Below are positions 23,949 to 36,560 of a stretch of DNA of 64,000 nt, piece after piece. Position 1 is the first letter of the stretch. Each line of letters opens with the position of its first letter. The notes under the pieces were generated by a model, which searched no databases, was not told where the DNA came from, and was given only the letters and a program-made list of their open reading frames with translations. Made by a program: the position numbers and the translations under genes. Source of the DNA: Coenobita brevimanus (lineage: Eukaryota; Arthropoda; Malacostraca; Decapoda; Coenobitidae); assembly GCA_032717465.1 (NCBI GenBank), contig CM064655.1, positions 19,582,335 through 19,646,334 on the forward strand, in the 5' to 3' direction.

Positions 23949-24170
23949 CTTAAAGGCCGCCGAAGCCACTCGATGTCCAAAGTCCAGAAATGATTCATAA
24001 CTCGGGAACCGGTGGCCTGATTAGACTGGAAATTGTTTTATTCTTCCAGTTAGAACATTTTAGCAATACCTTGATCTAACAAAAATTGCGCTACAATGAG
24101 CCGATTTTGCTGTGTTACGGTCACAAAAGTAAAAACCAACAAACATACAGGAATCGGATCATTATAATAT
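23949..24170 (+). repeat. Dispersed repeat X, copy 2
   Basis: Same orientation as copy 1, on the other side of the SINE, with diverged but collinear blocks. It may extend further than copy 1. Confidence 0.65.
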
Positions 24171-24988
24171 AGATTATCGGATAACTCGTAAACTGCTTTT
24201 ACATGAACTTCAGTAAAATTTGTAAGCGTGCCGGTTTTAGTATTGTGCGTTGGTAGGAACGGCAAGTAACTGTTGACTGTATGTGAAGTATGGGAAGAGT
24301 GAGGAGCGGCACTGTGGTTGCCGATTGTCTGTGTTGAGGAAGCGGTCAGAAATACCTGTGCTTGTTATTCTTGCATCATGTTGCCTCTCACCGTCCCTCT
24401 CCTTACCCTTGCCACCGCACCACACTGTCTCATACACGCAACACCATACATCCATCCCATCTCCCCCACCACATGATCTATGTTCAGCATATAATCTCAG
24501 CATATCTCCTTAGTTTACCAGCCTCTTTAGAAATTTACACTCTTCTGTCTTGGGTGATAATTTACACAGTTCGCATATTACTGAGCAAATATACAGTACA
24601 TACCCATGCTGGTAGCGTAAGAAGAGATCCGAAGGATGATTTTCTGAGGGTGCAATCATTAGCGTGTGGTGGGTGATAATTAACACTGTGGGAGGTACTC
24701 TTATCAGCCAACTGCCCGCCAGTCCACCAGGCAGGTAATACCAATGCAGCTGTACCCGGAAATGGTGCACATGCCACCTTTTCCTCAGCCTCTGTCTCAC
24801 ACACATGTTTTTCTCAATGACCCATTACAGAGAATATCCCAGAACAAGGAACGGAGGCTGAATGAAAATCCAAATCCATAGACTGACTGCTGTAGTTAAT
24901 GATGGTAGTTTTCTTTGCATGCATGAACGGTGCAGATTGCTTATTCGTTACAGAGTGGGTAGTACTTTTCCACAGTTATGCATGTAGT
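24171..24988. other. Unassigned stretch
   Basis: No gene recognised. Open frames on both strands at 24237-24806 overlap each other and lack domains. Confidence 0.4.
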
Positions 24989-25151
24989 ATCCCGGCTGGG
25001 GCAGGGAACAGTTTAAGGATTTGAATTTCATTAAATCAGGCTTTACTGATCTACCAGAAGACCCGCCGACATGTCGTAAAAATACCCCCGCTAATACCAA
25101 TACACCAGTCCTGTATGAGACAGCCCTAGCATGTATTCAATATGGACGGTG
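24989..25151 (+). repeat. Detached duplicate of the SINE body
   Basis: Its 163 bases match 23638-23800 with one substitution (GCCGACATG against GCCGATATG). It lacks both promoter boxes and the poly(A) end, so it is an internal piece, not a normal SINE insertion. Confidence 0.92.
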
Positions 25152-26760
25152 AAATTCACTTCACTACGAGCATAAGGCAGTCTTATAGTCGTGGCAACTG
25201 GCTCAAGCAAAGAAATAACTTATAACTAAATCTGAGGAACAAAGAATTGAACACGTGATAGGATGATCAACCTAACCACTGGGTGCACGCAGCTTGTGTG
25301 ACGCATGTGGTGTTGGGTGTGACCCGCTAACCACAACACTCCCACCCGTTCATTCGTTAGCTCCTCCCAGATCTCCGTTGTTGATCTGCGAGTCACGATC
25401 ACCCACACTGTGTCATCCCACCTCGAGTGACACCCTGAACGACCCTTCCCACCTCTCCTTCCACATTCTGCAGTGGTCAGTGTTTTCGATAGATGTAACA
25501 GATTAGCAATTATCCATATATATATATACCTACTGTATTTTCAGAAATGCTCTTGCGGAGTTAGTCAGTAGTTGTGCATGTCAGTTTTTAAAATAACAGA
25601 CTGAAGCTGAAAGCAACCCAGACCCAGTGTTGAAAATTAAAGTGAGGTCTTATCTGCAGTGTGAGCCTCCGCCAGACAGTGTTTAGAATCTGATAGGGAA
25701 TGTTGCTCTGACATGCCTGATGGAGCAGAAGATCTAGGTAACGCTTGACTCACGTCCACTTCCCGGCCATCCATTGTTTGGGTGAGGGGCAAGTGGTCGG
25801 CATTTCCTCATCCTCAGAGTCCGCCAACACTGCTGTGTGGTCTGGGCTGAAGTTGGGAGGTAATGTCGGCAAATAAACCCTAACTAAAGAAGAGGAAATG
25901 ACACCTTCAAGCAAACCACAGGTGCTGGCGGCACCAGGGGTTGTCATTACTGAAGTGTTAATTCCAGAAATAGAAACTTACAGCAGTGTAATATGCGTGT
26001 AGGTTGAGAACTATGATTAGGTCAGATATGGTCTCTAAACCTAGGATGAGTGGCTGATGGAAATGCTTCACAAAGTGAACGAAATATATGATGGGACTCC
26101 AGCGTGTATCAGCTGTATAATTGCTGTTTATTGTATCTGTATCAGTCCTTATTAGGTCCAGTGCAAAACTGGGCCTTCGCCTTGGAGAGTGAGTGATAGC
26201 CTGAGTTAACCCTTCCCCATGCTAGCGAAGCAGGAGTCAGGAAGGGGTACCTGTAGCAAGAATGATGCATGTGTAAGCTGAAGCATCTGGGTACAATACA
26301 GCAAATTCATACATCTTCTAAACACCCAGGTATTTCCTCTTTCCAGCCGCCCACCTCATCAAGAGCAAACAGAGGCGGTGGTGTAGAGGCGCCCCTGTCT
26401 TGGCCTCTCGGGTGCAGGCTGACGCAGGAGGCTCTGCAGCGGAGTGAGGGATGGCATTTCCGTAGCGGTCAGATTTTGGGCATATCGCTCTGCACAGCGG
26501 TAATTAGCTTGCCAGAAGAAAAGGGAGAAGAGCATAGTAGCACGTCTAGGCAATGAGTTCATGTTAGAATTATATTTTAGATACCATCATACGATTTTAT
26601 TCAGTAAAGGGAAACAAACAAATTTTCTATCGCGTGGTTGTCTTTTCGAGAACATAGTGTATTATCTCTTCGAAAATATAACACCTTTACGAAAATCCGT
26701 TACTTTTTCATTCTCTTCTCCAGATTAATACAAACGTTATTGGTGGACAAAACATCTAAG
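25152..26760. other. Unassigned stretch
   Basis: Nothing recognised; a short (AT)n at 25517-25528. The open frames at 25294-25506 and 26269-26562 have no known domain. Confidence 0.4.
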
Positions 26761-26763
26761 CAC

Positions 26764-27165
26764 ATTAAAAAAAGAAAAAAAAAAAGCGTTTCCACTGCGA
26801 GGCGGAGATATTGTTATGAAAGGACAACGAGTAAAGAAGGATGGAAAGCTGAGGAAAAGCTCTAAAGGAAAAGCTGAAAAAAGCGAAGGAAAAAAAAAAG
26901 ACAAAGAATGAGAAATTAAGGAAAGCAGATGGATTAGTGGAAAGAGTATTGTAGGAGGATGGAGGAGGCGTGTCCAAAGAACGGAAGGAAGACATGATGA
27001 AGATAGGCTGTATGAAAGGAATGGACACGGGACGACGGGAAGTAAGGGGCATGACTGAGGAAGGGAAGGGGCAGGATTGAAAAAGAGGGGCGATCGCCCA
27101 AAAGGGAAGGTAAATAGGATGATGGAAGAGAAGGCATGATGAAAGAGGTTAGAAGAAGGCTATGT
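26764..27165. repeat. Purine-rich (GA/A-rich) low-complexity tract
   Basis: The plus strand is mostly A and G with few pyrimidines, including A runs at 26766-26785 and 26889-26900. The minus-strand Ser/Phe-rich frames are shadows. Confidence 0.6.
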
Positions 27166-30100
27166 GAAGGTTCAGAATATTGTACTCTTTGCTAATGGAT
27201 ACATTTACAATAAGTAAATGTAATCTTTTGACGCTCTTATTACACACTGAATGTGTTTGTGTTGTGCCTTATGTCCTTTTGTCTGATGTAAGCTCAAACA
27301 TTCATCCGTCAACTGTGTTCCTGTCACAATAGCCATTCTGCCAATATGGTTTCCGTTCTCGAGTACCCAGGTGGCCATCTTCAACTTTTACCAGGCTACG
27401 TTTCTCCAAAACGTCATACATCATTTGAAAATTATACTTTAATTCGAATTTTCTTTAACATAATCCATCGATTTAGCCAAAGATTTGTATCAACCAACTG
27501 ATGGAAAGAGGTTGCATAGAGAGCGAAAATAACCAGCAAGGGTTTAGGATTACAAGAGACAGTGACCATTGGAACAGTGTGAATAGGAGCAGTAAGTGTG
27601 AAAGATGATGACGATGGCTGTCAATCCTTTGGTGTTTTCTGGGTTGGGCCCAAGGAGATGTTAGGCGGTGTACCGTGTGACTGTGCTGCCTTGTGTCTGC
27701 CAGTTAAGGTCAAAGTATGGCGTTGTTTACGTATCGTTATTGTTGCCGGTGTTGTCAGTGACACTTTCTGTCTCTCTGTTAGTATTTTTTAGTAGTTCTG
27801 CAGCGTAAAGCACAGATCATACCTTCTCTTGCTTTGCTCTCTTGACCAACTTTACCCCATCCTTAAGTGGGAAAAAATGAAGATGGTGTTGATAATGATT
27901 AACAACACAGATGGAAGCAGTATACCGAGAGGGTACTTGCTTTGCCTCCAGCATGTGAAAACTGTAATCAGAGTAGACAAAATAACGCAGAACTAATTAT
28001 AATGTCATAAATAAAACTTGCACTGAAAGGTAGTTCTCGTCACCTGTGAGGTAGTAGAGTTGAGCACAGAAGTTCCATTCACTGATGCTTCAACCATCAC
28101 CATTTGTAGGTACAGAGGGAAGATTTGAGTAACACGTCGGTCCGACCGCTGTTATAAGCATGTTTCAGGTCATTTAACTGGATGTACTTTGAATTTCAAA
28201 CACACATAAAAAAAAGTTATATATTGCACAATGTCCCACTGTACCGCGGACTTTTGACTTCAACTGTACCTTGTGCGTGTGTACTGTGTTCCTTAACGAG
28301 CCGGTCTGTAACTAGTTTGGCAGAAAATGTATGTAAATGTCTCGTATGCACATATATGGCTCCTCGTCAAGTTGCTGTCAAATTATTCCAAGAGGTAAAT
28401 ATAAGAGTGTGAGACAATGGCCGAGTAGAGGAAATGTCTTAGAGGAATAAAAAGAACAGTATGTAGATAATAATATCAGGGAAAGAGGGATGAGTTTGCT
28501 TTAAGGTTCGAAGAATTTTGGAATTTATATTAAGTAGGAAGACACTGAGCGTTTACAAAAAACTGTCTGAACTCCACAGTATCCAATAAATAAAGCCTTC
28601 CAGCTCCTCCAGTGCCTCTTGTTTCCGTCAAGCAGCCCCTAACGGCCTCACCCACCTTCACTCCCCTCCACCCCGTACCTCCCAGTCTCTTGACCCTCCT
28701 ACACCCGACCTAGAGTTACGCCTGATACAAACACAGCAACTAGGATGCAGGACAGCAGTCTGGTTCATCCCAGTTGCATGTGGACTTATCATAAAAAAGT
28801 CGGTGGAGAACAAAAACTAAGAGAAGGCAAAGTTTGTTTATCTAAACATCATATAATAGTGACATTTATTTAGTCATGAAAATAGTGTGGCTACAATACA
28901 TGAATGTAACTTCATATGCGAAGTTTTGTTTCGTATAAGAAAATAAGAAAGTGGCGTTTAAGGTATAAATATAACTGTTGATATTTGAAAAATTAATTGC
29001 TGTCATCTTCTATGTCCCTCCTGATGCACAAAATCGTGTAGAAGAGCGGATATTATATCGAAGGCATACTGATATACATGAAGGATCAGATGATGTTATG
29101 AAGAGACAAATAACATGTACCGTAACTGTTCTTACTTTAAAACTTAGCGAGAAATCCTCGATTTATTCCAGCCAGCTGCAGTGCCGTAACAGATTACGAT
29201 GCAATCGTTCGTCGCCGAGCATGAAGTCCGGAGAATGAGACGGACCTGAAGGACAAGGTTTTCTTTGTAATCCTTCACTAAACCGTCTGTGCTGCTCATG
29301 ACGACTAGATGGGTCATGCTGGGCGCGTCAGCTGCTGTCTGTCGATAACACATACCGGTTATATTTCCGGCTCATCTGCTTACCGATATCATCCTGCTTC
29401 TTTATGTGTGGGAACATTACCATGGGTATGAAGGTAAAACCACTAGCGCGGACATCCCCAGCAACGGATGATCCGATCGTTCTGTTGTCCATCACATGCG
29501 GCTTGACTTTATAAGGTTTTCAGTAAGGACATCAGAAAATCATCGTAGTTTTCTAGCTTCATTATCCTTATTGTATCATATGCTAATGTACATGATATAT
29601 CTAGTAACTACTATTCTCTTTCATCATTTGACAGAAATCTTGCATATGGTTTGGCTGGATACTAGTACAGACACAGGTTGAGTTAGTCTGTAGTGGTTGA
29701 TAGTTAATTTAATACAGTTTTACCCCTTGTTTTTGTGAGTCGGATTAATTTAGTGTGGAAGCTGTGGTGGTGTATGCCAGTAGCCACGCACAAACTCAGG
29801 CAGCTTCTCCCTGGTTAGATATAAATCGTGCGGTGCTGAGGCTGTCCGGTGGTCACAAAGACGCCGCTTCTCCCCTCAGTACTAACTGGTATTGACGACC
29901 GCAGGAAAAATACAAGAGCAATTCATCTGGCAATCACCGGCTGCCGGATGGTATTCAAAGCACAATAAAAAGAAGTACCCGGATAATTCAGGCCGCAAGA
30001 GAGAGGGCGTGGCTTGGCCTTCTTTAGAAAGCACATGTAGAGTATTCCAACCTCTTTAGATTGGCTACATCCTGTTTACAGTTGCTTGTACGCTAAATGT

Positions 30101-31234
30101 ATATATATTTTGCCTTGTAAGATCCTAATAATAAGGTAAGGAATGAGGCACCAGATTAGTCTTGTTAGAGGTTTCCAGGACCGGTGTTGGCATGGTGGTG
30201 GATTGGTGTATTTGTACGCCACAATGAGCCAATTGTAAGGAGCGAGTCATACGGGACCCTCTTTTGATTGGTCAAGAGTTCATTGAGATTCAACCCTTTG
30301 GTATGTGAAGACGCCTCTACACCCTGATCCCCCCTCCCACCACCACCACTCCTCCTTCCCCGACCCTTAGCCTCGTGGTATTTCTGAAGTTTCTTTTCTA
30401 GGAGTGTTTCTTTTTTTCTCACTGGCTTTATCCCACAAGGGCCACTCCAGAGCACAGTTCCGACCCCCACTGGCTGCTGGTCGGAGACTCACCACCTGAA
30501 GTATTGGGTTCTGCCAGCAGGAATTCTAAGGGCTCCTTGTCCGTCTGGAGATGTCCAACCAAGACTTGGTATTCTTGTGACGTAATAAACTTGCGTTTTT
30601 TTTTTTCCCAGTAATATAGCTGTTAATTGTGGCAGCTTTGTGTCGTATAGACATGATTATTTCAGTCTAAAAAGGCATTAGCTTACTTTTTTTGTCATAA
30701 AAATACTCTGCATCAGTGCAGATGATACGAATACCGATAGTGCACCTCATTTTGAATGCTTGAAGGTTCGAGTAAAATACAATAAATATTCATACATTAT
30801 TACAACGTATTCAACAAAGTATGGCCCTCGACGTTGACGTTCAAGTGCTTACCCGACACAGGGACGGGACCAATGTCGAGCAAGTCTGCCAAGGGACAGT
30901 AGATGAACCGATACATTGTTACATGGCGATCATTAGGCAAGTAGAGACCTGGGAAGACGGGTGCTTACAATATACTGTATAAAGAGACAGACAGGCAAGA
31001 GGGGGGAGAGTGGCAGGAGCCATTTATTGCGGTGGAGGTACACAGTGAAGACTACGGACATGTGTCTGTGACAGATGCATGTATGTACTGCAGCGGCCGG
31101 CTGCTGAGCAGATGTAGACTACATGAAAAAATGGTGATGTAGCACCTTTAACTGCTTCGTTTCTTTTATACATGTCAAATGTGGATGGGGCGTCAGGAAG
31201 AATCTAATTTGTATGCTCATATAACACTCACAGG

Positions 31235-31235
<1 letters not shown>
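27166..31235. other. Unassigned stretch, lowest repeat density in the window
   Basis: About 4 kb without a recognised gene, LTR or LINE. It has a poly(T) at 30597-30608 and scattered short frames such as 28978-29238 and 30165-30470, none with a known domain. If a host exon exists in the window, this and 27-33 kb are where to look. Confidence 0.4.

Positions 31236-31301
<66 letters not shown>
31236..31301. repeat. (AT)n microsatellite
   Basis: Over 30 AT units. Confidence 0.96.
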
Positions 31302-31304
<3 letters not shown>

Positions 31305-31375
31305 ATGACAATTTGCAATGACAGCGGCGAGGCGGCACCGAGGCCCTGCTCTTAGAAGTGTTTAATGGACCTAAT

Positions 31376-31440
31376 GGTATATATATATATATATACAGAT
31401 AGATAGATATAGGTATAAATGTGTGTGTGTGTGTGTGTGT
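31376..31440. repeat. (AT)n(GATA)n(GT)n compound microsatellite
   Basis: AT at 31379-31395, GATA at about 31396-31410 and GT at 31421-31440. Confidence 0.9.
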
Positions 31441-33266
31441 AATAATTATTGTGGGTTAAGACTGAGTATCCTACAGGGGTAGTAGTTTAACGGGCACTGC
31501 TTCAGGGTGTACTAAAAGAATGGGCGAGTAGTTGGGCGAGTGAGAACGGTACCCAGCCCACCATTTTTCACACGCCGTATTGAGGAGGCGGGGGTGAGGA
31601 AGGGGAAGGGGAGGGATGGGAGGGGAGAAGAGGAGGGTGAGCCACTAATCCGGACAAACAATCCCGCCATTGTTCTCATTTCTGTGCCGCTTGATGATGG
31701 TATATAACACAACTAATTATACAGGTTAACGCTCATTAGTTCATCCCCGCTGGCCATGCGATGCGGTGGTCACATACTTAACCTCTTCATTCCCACAATT
31801 TCTTCATAGTTTATTCTTGGTACATCCATACGATTTTTATTCATCTTAGGAAAGGCCTTTCGCGGTGAAGGGGTCAGTGGAAGGTATGTCTAACCCACCT
31901 AGTTCAGAGGTTCCCTCCTAACCAGAACAAAGTCTTCTGGAGTTAACAAGAATGAAAAAAAAAAAAAAAAACAGCATGGGAGTGAAGAGATTAAATGACC
32001 CGTGTTTACTATACCCCAGCATTACATCAGAAAGGTGGACACACCTCGAACACTGATTGCTTTTTGACGAAGCAGTGTCCAGAGGTGGCTCCCACAGACG
32101 TACTGGACATTTTAACCCCTGCAGCCCCGTGACGCTGCTCAGGTCATTTATCTTGTGAAGGGCCTCTAGCTGTGAAGAAGTTAATGACGCTGTATTAGCT
32201 CCTCCAGTTCGAAAAAACTTTGAAAAATAAAATATAAAAATAGCAAAAAGAAAAATAAAAAAATACGTCAAGGGATTGAAGCATGAAATCAGAGATCACA
32301 GGGAAGGCAAGGTCACAATTTTTGATAGAAATAAAGCATGTAATAGTAAAATGTAACTAGTCTGACCCTTCTCACTTGTTGCTCATTGCGTTAGTGCAGA
32401 GTAATTCAATCATTTCCCTTCCTCCCAAGTGATTTAAATTTGGCCGCCGTAAACTAGGGTGTTGTCTACACTTTGATGCATTAATACGACTTGTGTACTT
32501 TCAGTGTCAGCGTATACATCTAGTAACACCTGCAAGCTCTAGCGTCGTATTGTAAGTGGCTTGGGAGATTTCGTAATACCTCTTCCTTGTCGATATAGTT
32601 TGCATCTTACACAGCAGCATCTTGTATTTTACTGAGGCAAAGTATGTCGACTTTAAAATGACATAAGTAACGAAGAATGTTCAGGTGTACTATTCAAAAT
32701 AAATCGCTAAGGGAGAGGCGGTGAGAGGTCCCTTATACCACCTGGACCAAGGCCTAAAGAATCGGGACTACAGGCCTTAATGGCGTGGGTGCTGAGAGTG
32801 ATGGTGGTGATGGTTGACGCAAACTTCACAACCACCACCACCACCATTTTACCCGCTCGATCATTAATGTCCGAATTCCGTTGCCATGCCAGTACCGAAA
32901 ACGATCTTACTACCTTCATTATACGTCCGCCAGTCATGTTTTATTCATCCTGGCAGCAAACCTCTGAGCGAAGCCATATGGTAACCAGCCAGCACCTCCA
33001 TCTTTGTCACGGCGCTGGGCCAGGCTGACGCAGTGATGTGACACGGACGAAGTAATGTGGGAGTGATCGCTGGCGCGGGAACTGGTATGTCATGTGCGGT
33101 TTTTGTTGATTGTTGACCGGGGCGCCTCTTGCCGGATTTGAGGCTGGATATTCAAAAGAGTCCCCTTACTGCCTTGGTTTATAGATTGGGTTGTGTTTTA
33201 CAGGCTGCCTCCGCCCCACCTTCCCCCCACTCGAGGCACTCCTTGTGTTAATGGCTACCGAAGGGG
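31441..33266. other. Unassigned stretch with palindromic-family copies
   Basis: No gene recognised. It contains poly(A) at 31953-31970 and palindromic-family pieces near 31779-31878 and 32090-32190. Confidence 0.4.
31779..31878. repeat. Palindromic dispersed family, copy
   Basis: Runs from TTAACCTCTTCATT through CATACGATTTTTATTCATC to GGTGAAGGGGTCAG. Confidence 0.55.
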
Positions 33267-33269
33267 TTG

Positions 33270-33351
33270 TCTGTCTACTGGTGTGTGTGTGTGTGTGAGA
33301 AAAAGAGATACTGCGCGCTCGCAGTATGTGAGAGAGACTGTGCGCTCGTAA

Positions 33352-33382
<31 letters not shown>

Positions 33383-33660
33383 AAAAAAAAAAGCGCGCGC
33401 AGTATGTGTGTGTGAGAGAGAGAGAGAGAGAAAAAAAGCGCGCGCAGTATGTGTGTGTGTGTGTACTTGGCCTTAGGCTTATTCCCGTCTTGATGTGCAG
33501 CCTTGGATCAGCGAGCGCAGTGTGTGTGTGTGTGTGTGTGTACTTGGCCTTAGGCTTATTCCCGTCTTGATGTGCAGCCTTGGATCAACGAGCGCAGTGT
33601 GTGTGTGTGTGTGTGTACTTGGCCTTAGGCTTATTCCAGTCCTGATGTACAACCTTGGAT
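33270..33660. repeat. GT/GA/GCGC composite array with a ~75-79 bp tandem unit
   Basis: The left part alternates (GT)n, (GA)n and GCGCGCGCAGTATG blocks. The right part has three tandem units starting TACTTGGCCTTAGGCTTATT at about 33463, 33541 and 33617; the first two end in GAGCGCAG followed by (GT)n. Confidence 0.88.
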
Positions 33661-33809
33661 CAGTAAATTTAACATGCTTTACAGTTCGCTGTTGTGACTG
33701 CGTAAATTCTAAGAGGCGGCCACGAGCAGAGTTGTGGCTTCTCCCCCGACCCTGAACTTTACTCAAAGGTCACAAATGTTTTAAAGCTAGAGGTGGCCAG
33801 TAATTGCCC

Positions 33810-34008
33810 TTAAACCCGTCGATCTTACATATTTTTCATATTGTTCCTATTACCACAGACGATTTTATTCACCTCAGGAAAGGCTTGGTGTACTGGAAGG
33901 GTTAATGAAAATCCCTTTAGATCGACTACTCTCTCCTAAACTGAGTAAAAATCATCACGTGCCAGCAAGAGTAAGCATAGAAGACGTCCTGGGGCTGAGA
34001 GGGTTAAT
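33810..34008. repeat. Palindromic dispersed family, best two-armed copy
   Basis: The left arm has CAGACGATTTTATTCACC and the centre GGAAGGGTTAATG. The right arm has CCTAAACTGAGTAAAAATC, then AGAAGACGTCCTGGGGCTGA and GAGGGTTAAT. The arms are inverted relative to each other. Confidence 0.65.
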
Positions 34009-34554
34009 CTATCTCTAAATCCTCTAAACGCAAAAATTTCTTAAGCTAAAATCGTAAGATGGCAGCAAGATACGTGTACAAGACGTCGTGGTGTTATTGC
34101 ATCAACACAATAGCGCTTTCACCTTACCTGTCATGGCAGCGGCAACAGCTTCCCTTAATTTACCGACCCGCTGCAACCCTACACCATAACCACCATAATC
34201 GCCATACCTGGCCCATCTCTGCCGCGGTTTTATTTCACCCCCACTGTCACAAGCAGCATCAGTACAGTCAGGAATATTTGTTTGCCAGATATTCCCACAG
34301 TTCCACATCGCCAAAAATTCCCCCACTTCTCACTGCCCTCTGCCGGCGAATGTTTCTAATTTGAAAGAGACTTCATATCAGTCTCTGGCCGTGAATAATT
34401 CTCTGGCATGATGTATTAGAGAGAAAAGTAGAAACAATGGAATATTAGGAGAATCAGAGTCGCTCCAGTCTCTGTAATTTGATCGTTAGAGTTTGACAAT
34501 TACGGACACGAAAGGAGATGACAGTGTAAGCTCTTGACTGTGATGGTTTATATT

Positions 34555-34710
34555 CTCTTCATACCACCTCCAGACGATTTTATTCAGCTTGAGGAGACTG
34601 TTCAAACTGATGTATTTAGATATAGCCTATATTAACCCTTTCAGTGTGAGACATATTAGCCTGACAGCCAGAACAATAAAATGACGTCCTCGGTCTGAAG
34701 AACATAAGTA
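34555..34710. repeat. Palindromic dispersed family, two-armed copy
   Basis: Left arm CCAGACGATTTTATTCAGC, then TATTAACCCTTTCAGTG, then a right arm with AATAAAATGACGTCCTC. Confidence 0.6.
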
Positions 34711-35360
34711 GACTGTGTGTGCACCATTAATAACGCGGAAAGTCACAGTGAGTTCGAGAGCCACTTAGTGTTCAAGATACCTCGACTTTGCATGAGGTTA
34801 AAGACTTTCTTAAGACTAGGTATGTATTTAGTTTTTCACGGGGCATGCTCTTGAAAATCCGCCTTTCCTTGTTTGTCGATTCTACCTTACCCTGTTGTTA
34901 GGTGGGAAAAAGAACGATGATGATGATGATAATAATGATGATGATGGTTTAACTTCACATGTCTCATCATTCTAGACAAATTACAGAAACTATATATGTT
35001 CATAATCCTACTCAGTTACTGGACGGTGGGATGAAGAACACTCAGCATAACCGTTTGAAATACAGATGATGCCAGTTTCGTGTTTAAACATAAGAACCTA
35101 CGCCTTTACATAATCTTCATAGTACGTCCACTTCAAGCCGGCGCTGATTTTTATTTTACAGCTTATTTTCCGTTTTTCGTTGGCAGTGCTGCGGCTGTGC
35201 ATCCTTACCACAACCATTTTTCGTGGTGCAGCCCAGTATTCGTGATGGTGAGATGGCAAATTTTGGCCAAGTAAAAGTGGACAGAGTGTAGAAGTTGGGA
35301 TAAGCAACATTTATGCAACATTACAGTTTAATGTACATATCATCCAGATACGTGGCTAGA

Positions 35361-35751
35361 CATAAGAGCCTCCACCATAACCTAACCTCTAACATCTACC
35401 AGGCAAAACATAAAAGCCCCCACCATAACATAACCTCTAACATCTACCTGGCTAATCATAAGAGCCCCCACCATAACATAACCTCTAACATCTACCTGGC
35501 TAAACATAAGAGCCCCCACCATAACATAACCTCTAACATCTATATACCATGCTAAACATACAGTAAGGGCATCACCATAACATAACCTTTAACATCTACC
35601 TGGCTAAACATTAAGAACCCCCACCATAACATGACCTCTAACATATGTATACCATGCTAAACATACAGTAAGAGCCCCCGCCATAACATAACCCCTAACA
35701 TCTACCTGGCTAAACGTAAGAGCCCTACCATTACATAACCTCCAGCATCTC
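35361..35751. repeat. 48-bp tandem repeat, eight units
   Basis: Units start at about 35361, 35409, 35457, 35505, 35557, 35609, 35662 and 35715. Core words are AGAGCCCCCACCATAACATA and CTCTAACATCTACCTGGC. Middle units are 52-53 bp because of small insertions. Confidence 0.93.
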
Positions 35752-35874
35752 ACTGCCAGGGCCACAAATCATATCCCCGCTGTAACGAGCAATTACCAGC
35801 GGCGCCACAAATCACGCGGCCGCTAGTGTAGACTCGGCCCACCCCCGCCCCTCCACAACCAGTAGCTGCGGCTG

Positions 35875-36355
35875 CCATTTACGTCCGTGATGGAGGTGTT
35901 CTTAATGGGTGTGCCAGGCCAACCGTCAATAAATCTCTAAGTACCGTCTTTCTCTCCCCTCGCCCATTATCGGAGGTCAAGATTTTTGGTCTGTAGTTCG
36001 TCGCATGTAATTCCTCGCATGGTTCTGTTTACATCGCTGGTGGAGGGGCTTTAAACTGGTGCAAGAGATGGACCCTCAGTAAATCCCCGAGCACCGTCTC
36101 TTTCTACCTTACCCTCTTATAGGAGGTGGTGATTGATGGTTCGTAGTTCTTTGTATGTCTGTTCAGGCTACGGGTCATGAATTTTGGCTTGTAATTCTAT
36201 GCATGTCACTGTTTACGTCGGCGATGGAGGTGCTTTTAATGAGCACTCGAAGTGAACCATCAATAAATTTAGGAGTTCCATCTCCTTCTACGTCCTCGTC
36301 CATTACCAGAGGTCGTGAATTTTGGTGTGTAGTTCTTCGCCTGTCTATTGTTCTC
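35875..36355. repeat. Three diverged tandem copies of a ~150-180 bp unit
   Basis: Units start near 35877, 36027 and 36208, each with TTTACGTC-like, GATGGAGGTG, a CAATAAAT-like word, a CCGTCT-like word, GGAGGTC and TGTAGTTC blocks in the same order. Confidence 0.75.
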
Positions 36356-36520
36356 TTCAGGTTCGAATTGGTGTTACGACCCAAACCCGACTTGGGGAAG
36401 TTGAATTGTAACTGTGATTTTTTTCCTCCACTTTTTTCGTGACTAAGTGGAAGGTGGTTATATTCTTTGTGTGTGTTGGAGCAGAGATAATTGAGGCAGA
36501 GATAAAAGAGAGGAGTTGAA

Positions 36521-36559
<39 letters not shown>

Positions 36560-36560
36560 G
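36521..36560. repeat. (GT)n(GA)n compound microsatellite
   Basis: GT then GA repeats. Confidence 0.92.

Larger units (their letters stand above)
33661..35360. other. Unassigned stretch with palindromic-family copies
   Basis: No gene recognised. It contains a GAT-rich run at 34915-34947 and the family copies listed separately. Confidence 0.4.

Noticed and set aside
35361..35751. Regularly spaced 48-bp repeats, considered as a CRISPR array.
   Set aside because: There are no unique spacers between constant repeats; the whole unit is repeated. The sequence is clearly eukaryotic.
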